A stretch of 64,000 bases of DNA, from assembly GCA_041653935.1 (NCBI GenBank), contig JBAZEO010000006.1, forward strand, positions 9,772 to 73,771, in the 5' to 3' direction. A program made the translations under genes and the position numbers. The notes beneath the pieces are model-generated. The model was not told the DNA's origin and did not search any database. It saw only the letters and a program-made list of their open reading frames with translations. Positions 32,339 through 41,663 of this stretch are shown piece after piece. Source of the stretch: JAYEHL01 sp041653935 (GTDB lineage Bacteria; Chloroflexota; Dehalococcoidia; E44-bin15). The number at the start of each line of letters is the position of its first letter. Position 1 is the stretch's first letter.

Positions 32339-34240
32339 CTAGGCTATGGATGTCTTGCCGGCATCGCTGAGAAACACATACGTCCCATTGAATCGCCACG
32401 ATATGCCGTGAAACTCACTTGCCTCGCTGGCATCCGTCCACGTTGGCTCTGTCCCGAGCCACACCACTGATTCCGCTGGCAACCACGTAATGTCTCGCGG
32501 CGTGGCTCCCTGTTCAATGAAGATCGTTCCGCCGCACGGTCCTGGCGGCATGGTGATCGTGGCATTGATCGGGTTATTGGCGTCATTTGCCGGAATAGTC
32601 CAATGGTTCCCTGCTTGGAGATCGACGGTGCATGTGTTCGGGTTCGTCCCGGTCGCGATCGTCGCTTCATTCTCTGCCGTTCCGAAATGGATCGTATGTC
32701 CATTGGCGTCCAGATCTCCGCCAATCTGCAACGCCTTATTGATCGCCACTCTCGTGCCGTTGCTGCTAATTGTAGTCGTGCCAGCGGAGTCAAGTTTGAT
32801 GCCGACCACATCAGAAATTACCGTCAGCTCTCCGGTCTTTTCGACTCTCGCAACGTCTGTCCCAAGTTGCCGAAAAATCAAAGGTCCGGCGTATGTAGAG
32901 CACTGGCAATCAATCGCAAATGCGTATCCGTTCTCGGCAGTAAATGCTAATGCCTCAAAATTCCAAACACGATCTGGCCTACGTGAGCCAATAGTAAATC
33001 GAGTTAAACCACCATTTCCCCAAATGCGACCATTGACCGCACCTGCGTAGTACACCTCGAATTTGTCTGTGGTGGTCGCTACGCCAACAGCAAGCCGACC
33101 TAAAATAGTCGCGTCTTGCGATACGTCGATGTACGCCGCATCCAATTCGTTGACCGGCAGATACCCGTATCCGTAATTGTCGTGCGTAACCCAGTCCCCA
33201 GGCAGTGCTCGACAAATTGCCAATCCCATTTGGCGTGTTGATCCACTCTGCCCATCGTGATACAGCCACAATTCATCGCCAGTCACCGTATACGTGTTGC
33301 GATATATGTCATCCGTCAGAATGTATGGCGTGTCGAGATCGTCACTATCGAATCCCGATTGGCTGGTGTGCTTGATAATTCCACACCACTCCCACGTTTC
33401 AAAGTCGTTCGGTGTGGTACACTTCCACAGTTCAAGCACAGCATGATTCGCACCAGCAGCCTCGTATCCATAGTGTGGAACGATTGCCCACCAGATGCCG
33501 CGAAAATAGAATACATCGGGACAAAATCTGCCGCCGGTAAAAATCGGATTTGATGCACTTTTTGTCCATGTCGTCGGATCAGACGCCGATGCAGTCGCTA
33601 ACCCGATAGCGCGAGCTGTTGACACGTTGCCCACCTTGGCTTCGTAAAATGTATACAGCGTGTCTCCTACCCGCCACACGGCCCAGCACTCGGCTCCATA
33701 CTCATCCCACGCACCTGCGGTCCCATGTGTCAAAACGGGCGTATTTGCAGCCGACTCAGCCCAAGTGCCAGTCGGAGCAGATGCTGACGCATACCCAGTA
33801 TCGTCATCTACGCCTGCTGTCGCACTGTTGCCACGAAACAGCATGTGCCATACGCCATCCTCCGTCCACACTCTCGCTACGCCACGGGACGTGCTTCCAA
33901 ATCCCGATCCAGATGGAGTAAAAATAGGATTCGACGCATATTCCTCGAATGTAACGCCGTCCGTGCTTGTGGCTAACCCGATGGAATAAACGCCGCCGGA
34001 ATAGTTGGAATAGTATGAGTAAAACGCGTAGTACACACCATCATCGTACACGATGGAAGCAAATGTTTTGTGAAGCTCATCGCCTGTCACCGTAAGCAGC
34101 GGGTTAGACGGGTGCGAGACGAATGGCCCAAGGAAGGTATCCAGCCCGAGAGCCGTTCTCATCGCGGCATAATCGTCCGCCTCGACAAGCGAAACGCCGT
34201 CGTCGCTGTAGTGGACTGTTTTTTTGAATGCTTCGCCCAT
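32339..34240 (-). CDS. Tail fibre with five-bladed beta-propeller (GH43/GH32-like)
   Basis: A 633-residue protein. Residues ~30-330 contain repeated blade motifs of the five-bladed glycoside hydrolase propeller: ASIVYDDGVYYAFYSYY, ATSTDGVTFEEY, VWTEDGVWHMLFR, ATASASDPTTWT, FYFRGIWWAIVPHYGYE. The C-terminal half is fibre-like, ending with a short receptor or trimerisation region. It probably binds or trims host surface polysaccharide. The catalytic acids cannot be assigned with certainty. Confidence 0.72.
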   Translation of the reverse strand: MGEAFKKTVHYSDDGVSLVEADDYAAMRTALGLDTFLGPFVSHPSNPLLTVTGDELHKTFASIVYDDGVYYAFYSYYSNYSGGVYSIGLATSTDGVTFEEYASNPIFTPSGSGFGSTSRGVARVWTEDGVWHMLFRGNSATAGVDDDTGYASASAPTGTWAESAANTPVLTHGTAGAWDEYGAECWAVWRVGDTLYTFYEAKVGNVSTARAIGLATASASDPTTWTKSASNPIFTGGRFCPDVFYFRGIWWAIVPHYGYEAAGANHAVLELWKCTTPNDFETWEWCGIIKHTSQSGFDSDDLDTPYILTDDIYRNTYTVTGDELWLYHDGQSGSTRQMGLAICRALPGDWVTHDNYGYGYLPVNELDAAYIDVSQDATILGRLAVGVATTTDKFEVYYAGAVNGRIWGNGGLTRFTIGSRRPDRVWNFEALAFTAENGYAFAIDCQCSTYAGPLIFRQLGTDVARVEKTGELTVISDVVGIKLDSAGTTTISSNGTRVAINKALQIGGDLDANGHTIHFGTAENEATIATGTNPNTCTVDLQAGNHWTIPANDANNPINATITMPPGPCGGTIFIEQGATPRDITWLPAESVVWLGTEPTWTDASEASEFHGISWRFNGTYVFLSDAGKTSIA

Positions 34241-34241
34241 A

Positions 34242-34622
34242 TCACGCCTCGGCGGAATCGTAGGTGAACGATGTCAACGAAACGGTCTGGCCGGAGTTGA
34301 TCGACGTGTTATCCACGGTCATATCGGCACCGCTGGTTCCAACTGTGCCGCTGAATATCAACGTGTCGTCGGAATCGTAGACCTTGAAATTGTCGGCTGT
34401 CCCATTTCCAGATGCGGTCGCACTTATCGCTGGATCAACGTCCAGCGTTGCCGTGCCATTCGCGTCCGCTGCACCGAAAGCTGGATCATTGCACGTCAAC
34501 GTCGCCAGCACATCGGTGCCGTCGCAGATTGTGATATAGCCAGCTCCAGAGCCAGCATCAACGAGATCGACCACAGCGTTCGTGGCGGCTTGTTTCGCGG
34601 CTTGTGAATGAGATATTGCCAT
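34242..34622 (-). CDS. Small Thr/Ala/Asp-rich virion protein, 126 aa
   Basis: I start at ATG of MAISHSQ, preceded by GAGGAT; an earlier in-frame start has no support. A beta-rich, Asp/Thr-rich sequence lies between two fibre genes, so a fibre or fibre-chaperone role is likely. No family recognised. Confidence 0.5.
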   Translation of the reverse strand: MAISHSQAAKQAATNAVVDLVDAGSGAGYITICDGTDVLATLTCNDPAFGAADANGTATLDVDPAISATASGNGTADNFKVYDSDDTLIFSGTVGTSGADMTVDNTSINSGQTVSLTSFTYDSAEA

Positions 34623-34632
34623 CGTGTTATCC

Positions 34633-37536
34633 TCAACAGACCATGAACATGATTGGTTTATACGTTGCCGCCGACTCACCGAGCCGAGCAACTACAGTAG
34701 CATTTGTGCCTACGCATACCGCCGATGCCACTATGGCTACCGTTGCAGCCGAAGCAGTAACTGCATTTCCGCCGACTGAAGCACTCGTAGCGGCGACTCT
34801 CACGGTAGCAGCAACGACTACCGTAGCATTCGTGCCTGAGCATATCGCTGTCGCGTGTATCCCTGGCGAAACTACTGTTGCTGCTGCCGCTACTGTTGCA
34901 TTCGTTCCTACGCATACCGCCGCAGCACTCACCGCTACTTTCGCGGCTGCAACTGCGGTGCCATTTGTCCCTGCCGCTACTCCAGCCGCGGCCACGCGAA
35001 CTGTTGCGGCTGCTGCTACTGTGGCGTTTGTTCCAGTACAGACGGCACTGGCGGAAATACCGTTCTTCCGGACGAACGGCTCCAGCGGGAGTGACACGGT
35101 TGACGTATCTGGCAGCGTGTAGAGCTTCGTCGGGACCGTCGCACCTACAGACGTAGACTCGCTGGCGAATACAACGGTTACTGCGCCAGCCAAGTCGGCT
35201 CCAGACACAGTTACGGTGATTTCCCGCGTTGCTGTGCGAGTTACGCTCGTGATCGTGCGTGTCCCACTGCCGTCCGTAAGCGACCAAGCCCCGGCAGTGT
35301 AGCCACTCTTGGCGGCTTCCAAGTCCTCATTCACGGCAATCACCGCTGTGGCACCGCTCGTAGTCACGCTGGTAGCCCGCGGCCCTCGGCCGCCTGATCC
35401 ACCGTACAGTTGAGTAATCAGCGCAGCAGCCCACCGATTACCAACCACCAGCAGGTGTGTATCGGTCGTCGGATGTACGTTATCAATGTAGTCCTGCTCG
35501 ATCAGATTTGGCCCGTAGCCGATGCTCGCATTGTCCGCCCAGGCCTCCATGATCGCGTATCGCAACGTGTCGCGCACGCCTGAAACGGTTGTCACCTCAC
35601 CGAAAATACCCAAATACAGATTGATATCGGCCTGAACGTCCGCCTGAACGTCCGAGATCCATTCATCGAGTGCCGCGTTGTAGGTGGCTTGTGACAGGGA
35701 GGATGAGACTGCGTTTGGTCCCCAGTGAGCAAGGATCGCCCTAAAACTCGTCCCACATGCCGCCGCCTGAGCCTGCATTTCGACATAGGCGGAATTTCCT
35801 TGGACCCATTGTGTATTCCCGGCAACGTCGGTCGACCCGGTGCCTGTCGTTACGAACGCGACAGGCAATTCGATCTCGTCCATGAGATGTTTAGCGAGTA
35901 TCGGCCAGTGAGAACCAAGAGATGTATTGCTATCACATGGGTCATTCGCCTCAGTCCAAGTGTCGTTCTGGTTGAAGACGCTTGGCTTGAGTGTTGCGTG
36001 GTCATGGGTCTGGAGTTGACCGCGCCCCTCCGCGATGGAGTCTCCAACCACAAGGAATATGTCGCCGATGCCAATATAATCAGACGTGTCGGTCACGTCC
36101 GTATCATCCGTAAACCTCACGACGAGGGCACCTTGACCCGCCGCTTGATCCGCGAGCGAGCCAGAGAATGTTCCATCTGCTGGGGCTGCATCAATCGTGG
36201 CATATGCTCCCCCATCCCACGACGCCTCAATCGCTTCGGGAGTACCAGTATAAGTACCACTGATCGAGATGGCGGCCTGATCGCTACCATCGCGTTGTAT
36301 GCACTGATAGGCTACCGGGGAGGTAAGCGTAATCGTCGCATCGGGGGCTGTCGCTATGTTGCCATAAATCGAGAAAATCTTATCTGCATAAGTTGTAGGA
36401 CTTGCAATTGTGGACGGTAATGCACCAGACGAATACGCGGACGATTTATATTTCCCGTCAAACGCAGCGTTGGTATCCATTCTCATGGCCAACGAGCTTG
36501 TGCTGTGGTTCTGCGCCAGCCAATAGGCTGTAGTATTCGTCACAGCCGCCCCGGAATCACACGTCCAGTAACTCCATGTCGCAGGATCGGTCCCACCACC
36601 TGTACCGCTCGGAACCGCCCCATCAGTATCGTCAATCAGGCTTCCTACCGACCCACTACTGTCCGCATAAATGCCGCATGTCACTTCCTCGGCATCAGCG
36701 GTACACATATAGATTTTGTCAACTGTGCCGTCGCCTCCAGCCGCGTACGGACCATAACACCAGACATAATTAGGGCTTGGGTCGGAACCGCTCGCACCCT
36801 TGGTATCGTACCCCACAATGGGATCTAACATCCACGGCCCAGGATGTTTTCTACACCACGCAATCGGCATCTCGATCAGGAGTTCATGGCCCTCCAGTCG
36901 CATCTCACACCACGTCCGCTGTCCATTCGCTGCAATCATCTCTGGGCGGTAAATATGCCCAAATTTACCTGTGGCCCAATCTACCAATAACTTTCCGGTT
37001 CTCCGGTCTGTAACCGTACCACGCTGCGGCACGTAGATTGCATAACTGCCGACCACATTTTCGGGTCGGAAGTCGCGGCAAATGATGCTGCCGACGTCAT
37101 CGCGAGTAACCGTCCACCCATTTTCATCGAGATCCCCAACTAGCGGCGGTTGATAGTGCCACTCCAAATCGCTGGGCATGTCCACAATAAACCGCTCAAA
37201 AGCTGGGATATCGTCGATGGAACAGTAAGATACGTCCCACTCGATAGCATTGCCAGTGAGATCCAGTTGCAATGGTTGATGAAAAGTATGTCGGCATTTC
37301 CCGACCGTTATCTCCACGGCATCGGCACTGACTATCGGGTCGGATCGACCGCTGGCCAGTTTCTGCCTCGCAGACGTTTCCGCGTGCCGTAACGACATGC
37401 AGACGCCAGCGATGAATTTACGTGAGGATACATCCGGCAGGAAGAGAGCGTCATCACTTCCCAGAAGCACAGAGGACGCACTGCGAACACGGGCTCGAAA
37501 CTGCGTGGCGTTGGTTGTGCGGCGAAAGGGCATCAT
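34633..37536 (-). CDS. Large tail fibre with SGNH esterase domain and C-terminal repeats
   Basis: A 967-residue protein; the ATG overlaps the stop of the GNAT-like gene. Residues ~490-710 carry an SGNH/GDSL-type hydrolase domain: FLVVGDSIAEG (nucleophile Ser), HWGPN and DNVHPT (Asp and His). This would deacetylate surface sugars. Upstream ~400 residues are beta-rich. The last ~140 residues are a low-complexity repeat with units like CxGTNATVAAAATV, one reading VCVGTNATV and another ICSGTNATV. A strongly repetitive tail could vary in length by recombination. Confidence 0.72.
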   Translation of the reverse strand: MMPFRRTTNATQFRARVRSASSVLLGSDDALFLPDVSSRKFIAGVCMSLRHAETSARQKLASGRSDPIVSADAVEITVGKCRHTFHQPLQLDLTGNAIEWDVSYCSIDDIPAFERFIVDMPSDLEWHYQPPLVGDLDENGWTVTRDDVGSIICRDFRPENVVGSYAIYVPQRGTVTDRRTGKLLVDWATGKFGHIYRPEMIAANGQRTWCEMRLEGHELLIEMPIAWCRKHPGPWMLDPIVGYDTKGASGSDPSPNYVWCYGPYAAGGDGTVDKIYMCTADAEEVTCGIYADSSGSVGSLIDDTDGAVPSGTGGGTDPATWSYWTCDSGAAVTNTTAYWLAQNHSTSSLAMRMDTNAAFDGKYKSSAYSSGALPSTIASPTTYADKIFSIYGNIATAPDATITLTSPVAYQCIQRDGSDQAAISISGTYTGTPEAIEASWDGGAYATIDAAPADGTFSGSLADQAAGQGALVVRFTDDTDVTDTSDYIGIGDIFLVVGDSIAEGRGQLQTHDHATLKPSVFNQNDTWTEANDPCDSNTSLGSHWPILAKHLMDEIELPVAFVTTGTGSTDVAGNTQWVQGNSAYVEMQAQAAACGTSFRAILAHWGPNAVSSSLSQATYNAALDEWISDVQADVQADINLYLGIFGEVTTVSGVRDTLRYAIMEAWADNASIGYGPNLIEQDYIDNVHPTTDTHLLVVGNRWAAALITQLYGGSGGRGPRATSVTTSGATAVIAVNEDLEAAKSGYTAGAWSLTDGSGTRTITSVTRTATREITVTVSGADLAGAVTVVFASESTSVGATVPTKLYTLPDTSTVSLPLEPFVRKNGISASAVCTGTNATVAAAATVRVAAAGVAAGTNGTAVAAAKVAVSAAAVCVGTNATVAAAATVVSPGIHATAICSGTNATVVVAATVRVAATSASVGGNAVTASAATVAIVASAVCVGTNATVVARLGESAATYKPIMFMVC

Positions 37537-38096
37537 GTAACGTATTTCAACAACCTCGAATAGCTTCCTGTTCCACCCACCATCAACACTGACGGGGCGT
37601 TGGTCAGGCCCGGTGTCTCGTCTCGTTTCGCGTAAATCTCGAATCCAATTCGCTTGCGATAATACAGGGAGTGCCTCGGGTGGCACTCCATTAGCACGGT
37701 TGGCTCTCCATGATCCATCAACATCTTTGCGGTCGCTGCCATTAACGCCGCCGAAACCGCGTGGGACGAATGGCACTCAATATCCGTCGCCATCCTCCAA
37801 CACGTCGCCAGCTTGTGCCACATCCTCAACTCACCAGTCTCGTCTGGATACTCACTATCTGTCGGCAGTCCTCGTGGCCCGTCGAATGTTGTCGTCATCG
37901 TGCCTACCAGCCGCTCGCCATCCACCGCGACAAGCGGAACGGTGTCGGAAATGCAATCGAGGTGCTGATAGTGGGAAAACATGCCATCCATTTCGGGCGT
38001 TATCAATCCTCTGCGTAGGTATTCAGCGTGAACCAGCCGCCAGATCCAAGGTAGTTCAGCTTCGGTCGCACGCCGTACGGTGACGGCGGTGGACAT
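37533..38096 (-). CDS. GNAT/FeeM-like acyltransferase
   Basis: A 187-residue protein with FeeM/autoinducer-synthase-like features: LVAVDGERLVGTMTTTFDGPRGLP, a GNAT core, then LMAATAKMLMDHGEPTVLMECHPRHSLYYRKRIGFE. It may acylate an amino acid or a sugar. It is placed between the long fibre gene and the holin-like genes. Confidence 0.65.
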   Translation of the reverse strand: MSTAVTVRRATEAELPWIWRLVHAEYLRRGLITPEMDGMFSHYQHLDCISDTVPLVAVDGERLVGTMTTTFDGPRGLPTDSEYPDETGELRMWHKLATCWRMATDIECHSSHAVSAALMAATAKMLMDHGEPTVLMECHPRHSLYYRKRIGFEIYAKRDETPGLTNAPSVLMVGGTGSYSRLLKYVT

Positions 38097-38107
38097 GTAT
38101 TTCCTTT

Positions 38108-38326
38108 CTACACCATGCTAGCAAGGAATTTGATTGCGATCACCCCAACGACAACAGCCAATACGATCCAGAAAATGGTCACGATGAACGCTGGAATGAC
38201 GATGCCGGCCTGCTTAGAAACAACCATGGCAATTCCAACGACGCCCGCTACAACAATCGCGATGATTATCCACTGGATGAATCCAATTGCAGCAAAGTTC
38301 ACAGATAACGGTAACATTTGAATCAC
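38108..38326 (-). CDS. Holin-like membrane protein, 72 aa
   Basis: A 72-residue protein with two strongly hydrophobic helices (about residues 13-35 and 42-68) and almost no charge. Size and place beside a coiled-coil membrane protein and a peptidase fit a holin, but other small membrane proteins look similar. Confidence 0.5.
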   Translation of the reverse strand: MIQMLPLSVNFAAIGFIQWIIIAIVVAGVVGIAMVVSKQAGIVIPAFIVTIFWIVLAVVVGVIAIKFLASMV

Positions 38327-38607
38327 TCCTTTAGGCGGTCTAGGATGTCATCAAGACGTAGCATCATGTTTCTCTGACCAGCCACTATCTCCTTCTCCAT
38401 CTCGTCCTGACGTGTTTCCACACGACCAACTCTCTCAGCAGTATTGCTCGACATGTTCATGGCTGTACCGACACCACCAAGCATCAGCAAGAAGAAACCA
38501 CCGAGGAATATCAGGGTCCAGAGTGTGCTCCCATGCCGCTCACGGCATCTGGCATGCGTCACATACTCATCATCTCCGTTGGTGCTTGCTTTTGCTCGGG
38601 TACTCAT
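38323..38607 (-). CDS. XhlA/spanin-like membrane coiled-coil protein, 94 aa
   Basis: One membrane helix (STLWTLIFLGGFFLLML) followed by a coiled coil with heptads (AERVGRVETRQDEMEKEIVAG). This is the layout of XhlA-type lysis accessory or baseplate-linked proteins. It overlaps the holin-like gene by four bases. Confidence 0.5.
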   Translation of the reverse strand: MSTRAKASTNGDDEYVTHARCRERHGSTLWTLIFLGGFFLLMLGGVGTAMNMSSNTAERVGRVETRQDEMEKEIVAGQRNMMLRLDDILDRLKE

Positions 38608-38619
38608 CCAGCCATCCCT

Positions 38620-39042
38620 TCAGTCTGCCACTATAATCGTTCCGTACCAGATGCCCCCCTTGGTCACACCAATCCAGTCTCCGTATCGCTTGTGCGGCTT
38701 GCTCACGACCCCCCAATGCCCGCTCGACTGCCTCCATGCATCATAAAGATTTCGCACTATAACTTCTTCTGGAGCATCTGCTAAGTTAGCATCAGCCTGA
38801 GCAGTTACCTCCACGGCCTTCATCTGCAGCTTGCTACGTATCTCACGGTACCGTGCATCCCACTGAGGATGACCATCCCTTCGGTAGCCCCTAGGCCCCT
38901 TCCTGGTAAGAAGCTTCGTGCAATCCTCGGCCAGCTTGACCAACAAGTCATCCCGAACGCCTTCCTGGAACTGCACGCCCGGATAGAGCCTCGCACCGAG
39001 GACCAGCGGAGACTCATCCGTGGGCGGCAGGACCTTACTCAT
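38620..39042 (-). CDS. Hypothetical protein, 140 aa
   Basis: A 140-residue alpha/beta protein with a basic centre (LTRKGPRGYRRDGHP). It overlaps the papain-like gene by four bases. No family recognised; its position in a lysis-like cluster suggests co-expression with the peptidase. Confidence 0.5.
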   Translation of the reverse strand: MSKVLPPTDESPLVLGARLYPGVQFQEGVRDDLLVKLAEDCTKLLTRKGPRGYRRDGHPQWDARYREIRSKLQMKAVEVTAQADANLADAPEEVIVRNLYDAWRQSSGHWGVVSKPHKRYGDWIGVTKGGIWYGTIIVAD

Positions 39043-39794
39043 GAACTAAATCCCAAGTCTACGGCAGTCTGCAGTGCGATCGCACCGTAGCCGAAGTTGA
39101 TGTCCGAAATGTGCTTCTCGTGGAAGCCGCTTCCGTTGTAGTAGTCCGATCCGTAGGAACCACAGACCTTCACAATCCCTCCCGGCTTCAGACCGACCAA
39201 CAGCTCTGAGTGACCGTTCCAACCAATCACCACAGGACGCGTCTTGAGAATGGCTGTGCCTACCTCGTCCACGTTCTCGCAGTCGAGTCCCTCAAGGGGC
39301 TTGTACTTCTCTGCGGCAGCGTAGGCCTCCGCAGACGGCTTCTTGTTCGGCCCCATGCTTCTACCCCAGATGTCTTCGGGGCAGCAGCCAATCTTCTGCA
39401 GCAGTGTGAAGTTCTCGTCAATACTGGTGCCTACGCGCGGTCCGCCACGCCAGTTGACGGCGATGCCGTAGGCGAACCACGGATTGAACTTGGGTACGAT
39501 CACATCAGCCCCATGGATCAACCGGAGCATAGTTTCTACGGCCTTATGCCAAGACTCCATGGCGCACGACCCGTAACCATCCTGGTCATAGAACTCGCCG
39601 ATCCGGTCGCTGAAGTCAACACACCCCCCCGGAAGATCGGCGAGGATGCTGTCCCACTCTGCACGTGGGATCACTTCCAGCTTGTCTTTGGCTAACGAAC
39701 AGACCGTACCCGGCTTGTTCTTGCGCGGGAGACAGCCTGTAGCCCTCGGCTGTTGAGGAGTCCATACAGAGCCGTCTTCGTATCTGTCGCTCAT
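39039..39794 (-). CDS. Papain-like cysteine peptidase-fold protein (possible endolysin)
   Basis: A 251-residue protein with a C1-type catalytic pattern: Gln71 and Cys77 in YDQDGYGSCAMESW, His195 in GWNGHSELLVGL and Asn near 220 in YYNGSGFHE. Phage proteins with this fold cut peptide bonds and can act as endolysins or as ejected proteases. Its neighbours are holin-like and coiled-coil membrane proteins, which favours lysis. Confidence 0.65.
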   Translation of the reverse strand: MSDRYEDGSVWTPQQPRATGCLPRKNKPGTVCSLAKDKLEVIPRAEWDSILADLPGGCVDFSDRIGEFYDQDGYGSCAMESWHKAVETMLRLIHGADVIVPKFNPWFAYGIAVNWRGGPRVGTSIDENFTLLQKIGCCPEDIWGRSMGPNKKPSAEAYAAAEKYKPLEGLDCENVDEVGTAILKTRPVVIGWNGHSELLVGLKPGGIVKVCGSYGSDYYNGSGFHEKHISDINFGYGAIALQTAVDLGFSS

Positions 39795-40600
39795 TGCAAG
39801 GCCTCCTTCAGCTTGGTCAGGGCTTCAGCAGCCGTGGCAGGCAGCTCACCAGCGTGAACGAAATAGGGGGCGTCCAACTGGTTGGCTTGGTCTGGTAGGA
39901 CACTGACCAGTATCGCAGGGAGACTTAGGCCCAGCTCCTGCACCTTTTCCTTGTACGGGGCTCCCCAGTCCCCCAGCGTCGGTGTATCCGGGTCCAGGTA
40001 GCGGTAACGGTGGGAGGGGGTGGTCCGCAGGTAGCTGTCCAGCGACCGTATCACTGCCGCTTGCGACGCCGTCAGGTCCTGTGCCTCTGCCAGTACCAGG
40101 GCTAGCCGCGTCCCCTTGGGTATCGGGCCTGGCTGCGGCTCGGGATCGGGGAAAGGGTCCGGAGAGTCGCCCTCCACGACGACCGTATGCTCTACTAGCT
40201 GATTCTGCCCGTAGTTCCAATCCACTAACAGCCTATACTCCCCAGGTTCAGCTACTCCAAACGTAAGCTGAGGCCGCATGGTGGCCCCCCGAGGAGAAAA
40301 GACTATTGTGCCCTCCACGTCCAGCGGAGTCATAGCGTGACCCGGCATGGCCACGTAGGCGAACATCCTGTCTTCGCCAGTCAACCACTCAAGTTGATCC
40401 ACTAGAGGCTGCGATAGGTCAATAGCCGGCGTGCCAACCAAGCGGAACACGACCACCTCACCAGCATCGGCCTTATCCGGCCCGCTGATACTAATCGGCT
40501 CGGCCACGGCAGCCTGTGCCGGACCGAACCCTTCCACCTTCAGGTCTTGGCCCAGAGCCGGAGTGGCCAGAGCCAAGACCATGATAAGCCTGCTGATCAT
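39791..40600 (-). CDS. Secreted protein with signal peptide and Pro-rich linker, 269 aa
   Basis: Starts with a signal peptide (RLIMVLALATPALGQ) and then beta-rich Ig-like sequence (DAGEVVVFRLVGTP). A Pro/Asp/Gly hinge (DPFPDPEPQPGPIPKG) near residue 150 separates a C-terminal helical domain. The layout is that of an exported or periplasmic protein, rare in phage genomes and more like a host-type envelope protein. It could be an exclusion or lysis-related factor. Confidence 0.55.
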   Translation of the reverse strand: MISRLIMVLALATPALGQDLKVEGFGPAQAAVAEPISISGPDKADAGEVVVFRLVGTPAIDLSQPLVDQLEWLTGEDRMFAYVAMPGHAMTPLDVEGTIVFSPRGATMRPQLTFGVAEPGEYRLLVDWNYGQNQLVEHTVVVEGDSPDPFPDPEPQPGPIPKGTRLALVLAEAQDLTASQAAVIRSLDSYLRTTPSHRYRYLDPDTPTLGDWGAPYKEKVQELGLSLPAILVSVLPDQANQLDAPYFVHAGELPATAAEALTKLKEALQ

Positions 40601-40643
40601 TTCACGTCTCCTTGTATGATTGCCCCTGACCCGTGCGGAAATC

Positions 40644-40946
40644 CTAGCCCATGAACATCATGATAAGGGGCAGGATCTTCTCAATGAATGCAATGAGGGC
40701 CTCGAAGAATGAAGCCCAATCTCGCTTGTCCTCGGTAGCACACAGTTCCATCTCGTCGGCATTCTTCGCTGCAATCTCCACGGCGATCGCTGTCGCAATC
40801 TCCTTGGATGTCATGTCCTTGTTGATGATGCCCCGTCGCCGAAGGCTGCGGGCAATCTTGAGGCAATTCCATCGATTGGCCCCGAGCCGTCTTGCATGCT
40901 TGTCGCTAATAGGACGAATGGCTTCCACGGTTGTTCCAACACTCAT
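40644..40946 (-). CDS. Hypothetical protein with C-terminal hydrophobic tail, 100 aa
   Basis: A basic N-terminal half (ARRLGANRWN, SLRRRG) followed by an acidic middle and a hydrophobic C-terminus (FIEKILPLIMMFMG). May insert in a membrane by its tail. It overlaps the upstream gene by four bases. Confidence 0.5.
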   Translation of the reverse strand: MSVGTTVEAIRPISDKHARRLGANRWNCLKIARSLRRRGIINKDMTSKEIATAIAVEIAAKNADEMELCATEDKRDWASFFEALIAFIEKILPLIMMFMG

Positions 40947-41197
40947 GACTCGCTCCTTGTTGAAATGTTTGCCCCTACTGGAATTTCAGTCTCTCCGACC
41001 TTGGGATTCACATCAATCCCGTTCTTCGCAATCGATTGCATCAATGCATTGATCTGCTCAAGGATGCTCTTGGCCACGACCAGCAGCTCCTTGAGTGTGT
41101 CAAGTTGCTGATCAGCCTTGCTCAGCGTCTTCTGGCTTTGAGCGATAGCTTGTCGACCCTGTGCCATCGTTGCTCTTGCTTCTCCCCTAAGTCCCAT
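40943..41197 (-). CDS. Coiled-coil hypothetical protein, 84 aa
   Basis: Residues ~10-55 form a heptad-bearing helix (QSQKTLSKADQQLDTLKELL). No enzymatic motif. It overlaps the DUF1353-like gene's end. Confidence 0.5.
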   Translation of the reverse strand: MGLRGEARATMAQGRQAIAQSQKTLSKADQQLDTLKELLVVAKSILEQINALMQSIAKNGIDVNPKVGETEIPVGANISTRSES

Positions 41198-41663
41198 GAA
41201 TCACCTCTGCTTTGAATCGTGGGCCAGCCAGCCGAACCCACATCCAGATATTGTGTGCCTTGGTGTGTGACGCACCGTTGGCTATGCAGGCGTTTCGTAG
41301 ATCACAATGAGCTACAGTTGAATCGCACGGATACGGCGGAGTACACTCCCAATCATGTACCACGAACGCGGGCAGGCAGTCAGACTGATCCGGCGGATAC
41401 AACCACCAGAACAAGAACGGCACTGAACCACCATCGAACACGAATCCATGCTCTACAAGAATCTTGCGACGGTTAGCTGTTATGAATAGTACATCTTCCA
41501 GCAGCCGATACTGTGGCTTCTTGACCCAGAAGAAGATCCATCCCAGCAATCCCCCCAGTCGCTTACCAGCAAGATGTCGCAGTGACACCTCCTGAAAGGC
41601 AACCGGAGCCTCAGTGGCCGGATCAGCAAAGTATCCGTGGGGGTATTGGTTCATCGTACTCAC
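41187..41663 (-). CDS. DUF1353 family protein
   Basis: A 158-residue protein with the DUF1353 core: an N-terminal beta region, VFDGGSVPFLFWWLYPP, and a later VVHDWECTPPYP with conserved His-Asp-Trp. Common in phages, sometimes linked with lysis modules; molecular function unknown. Confidence 0.72.
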   Translation of the reverse strand: MSTMNQYPHGYFADPATEAPVAFQEVSLRHLAGKRLGGLLGWIFFWVKKPQYRLLEDVLFITANRRKILVEHGFVFDGGSVPFLFWWLYPPDQSDCLPAFVVHDWECTPPYPCDSTVAHCDLRNACIANGASHTKAHNIWMWVRLAGPRFKAEVIHGT

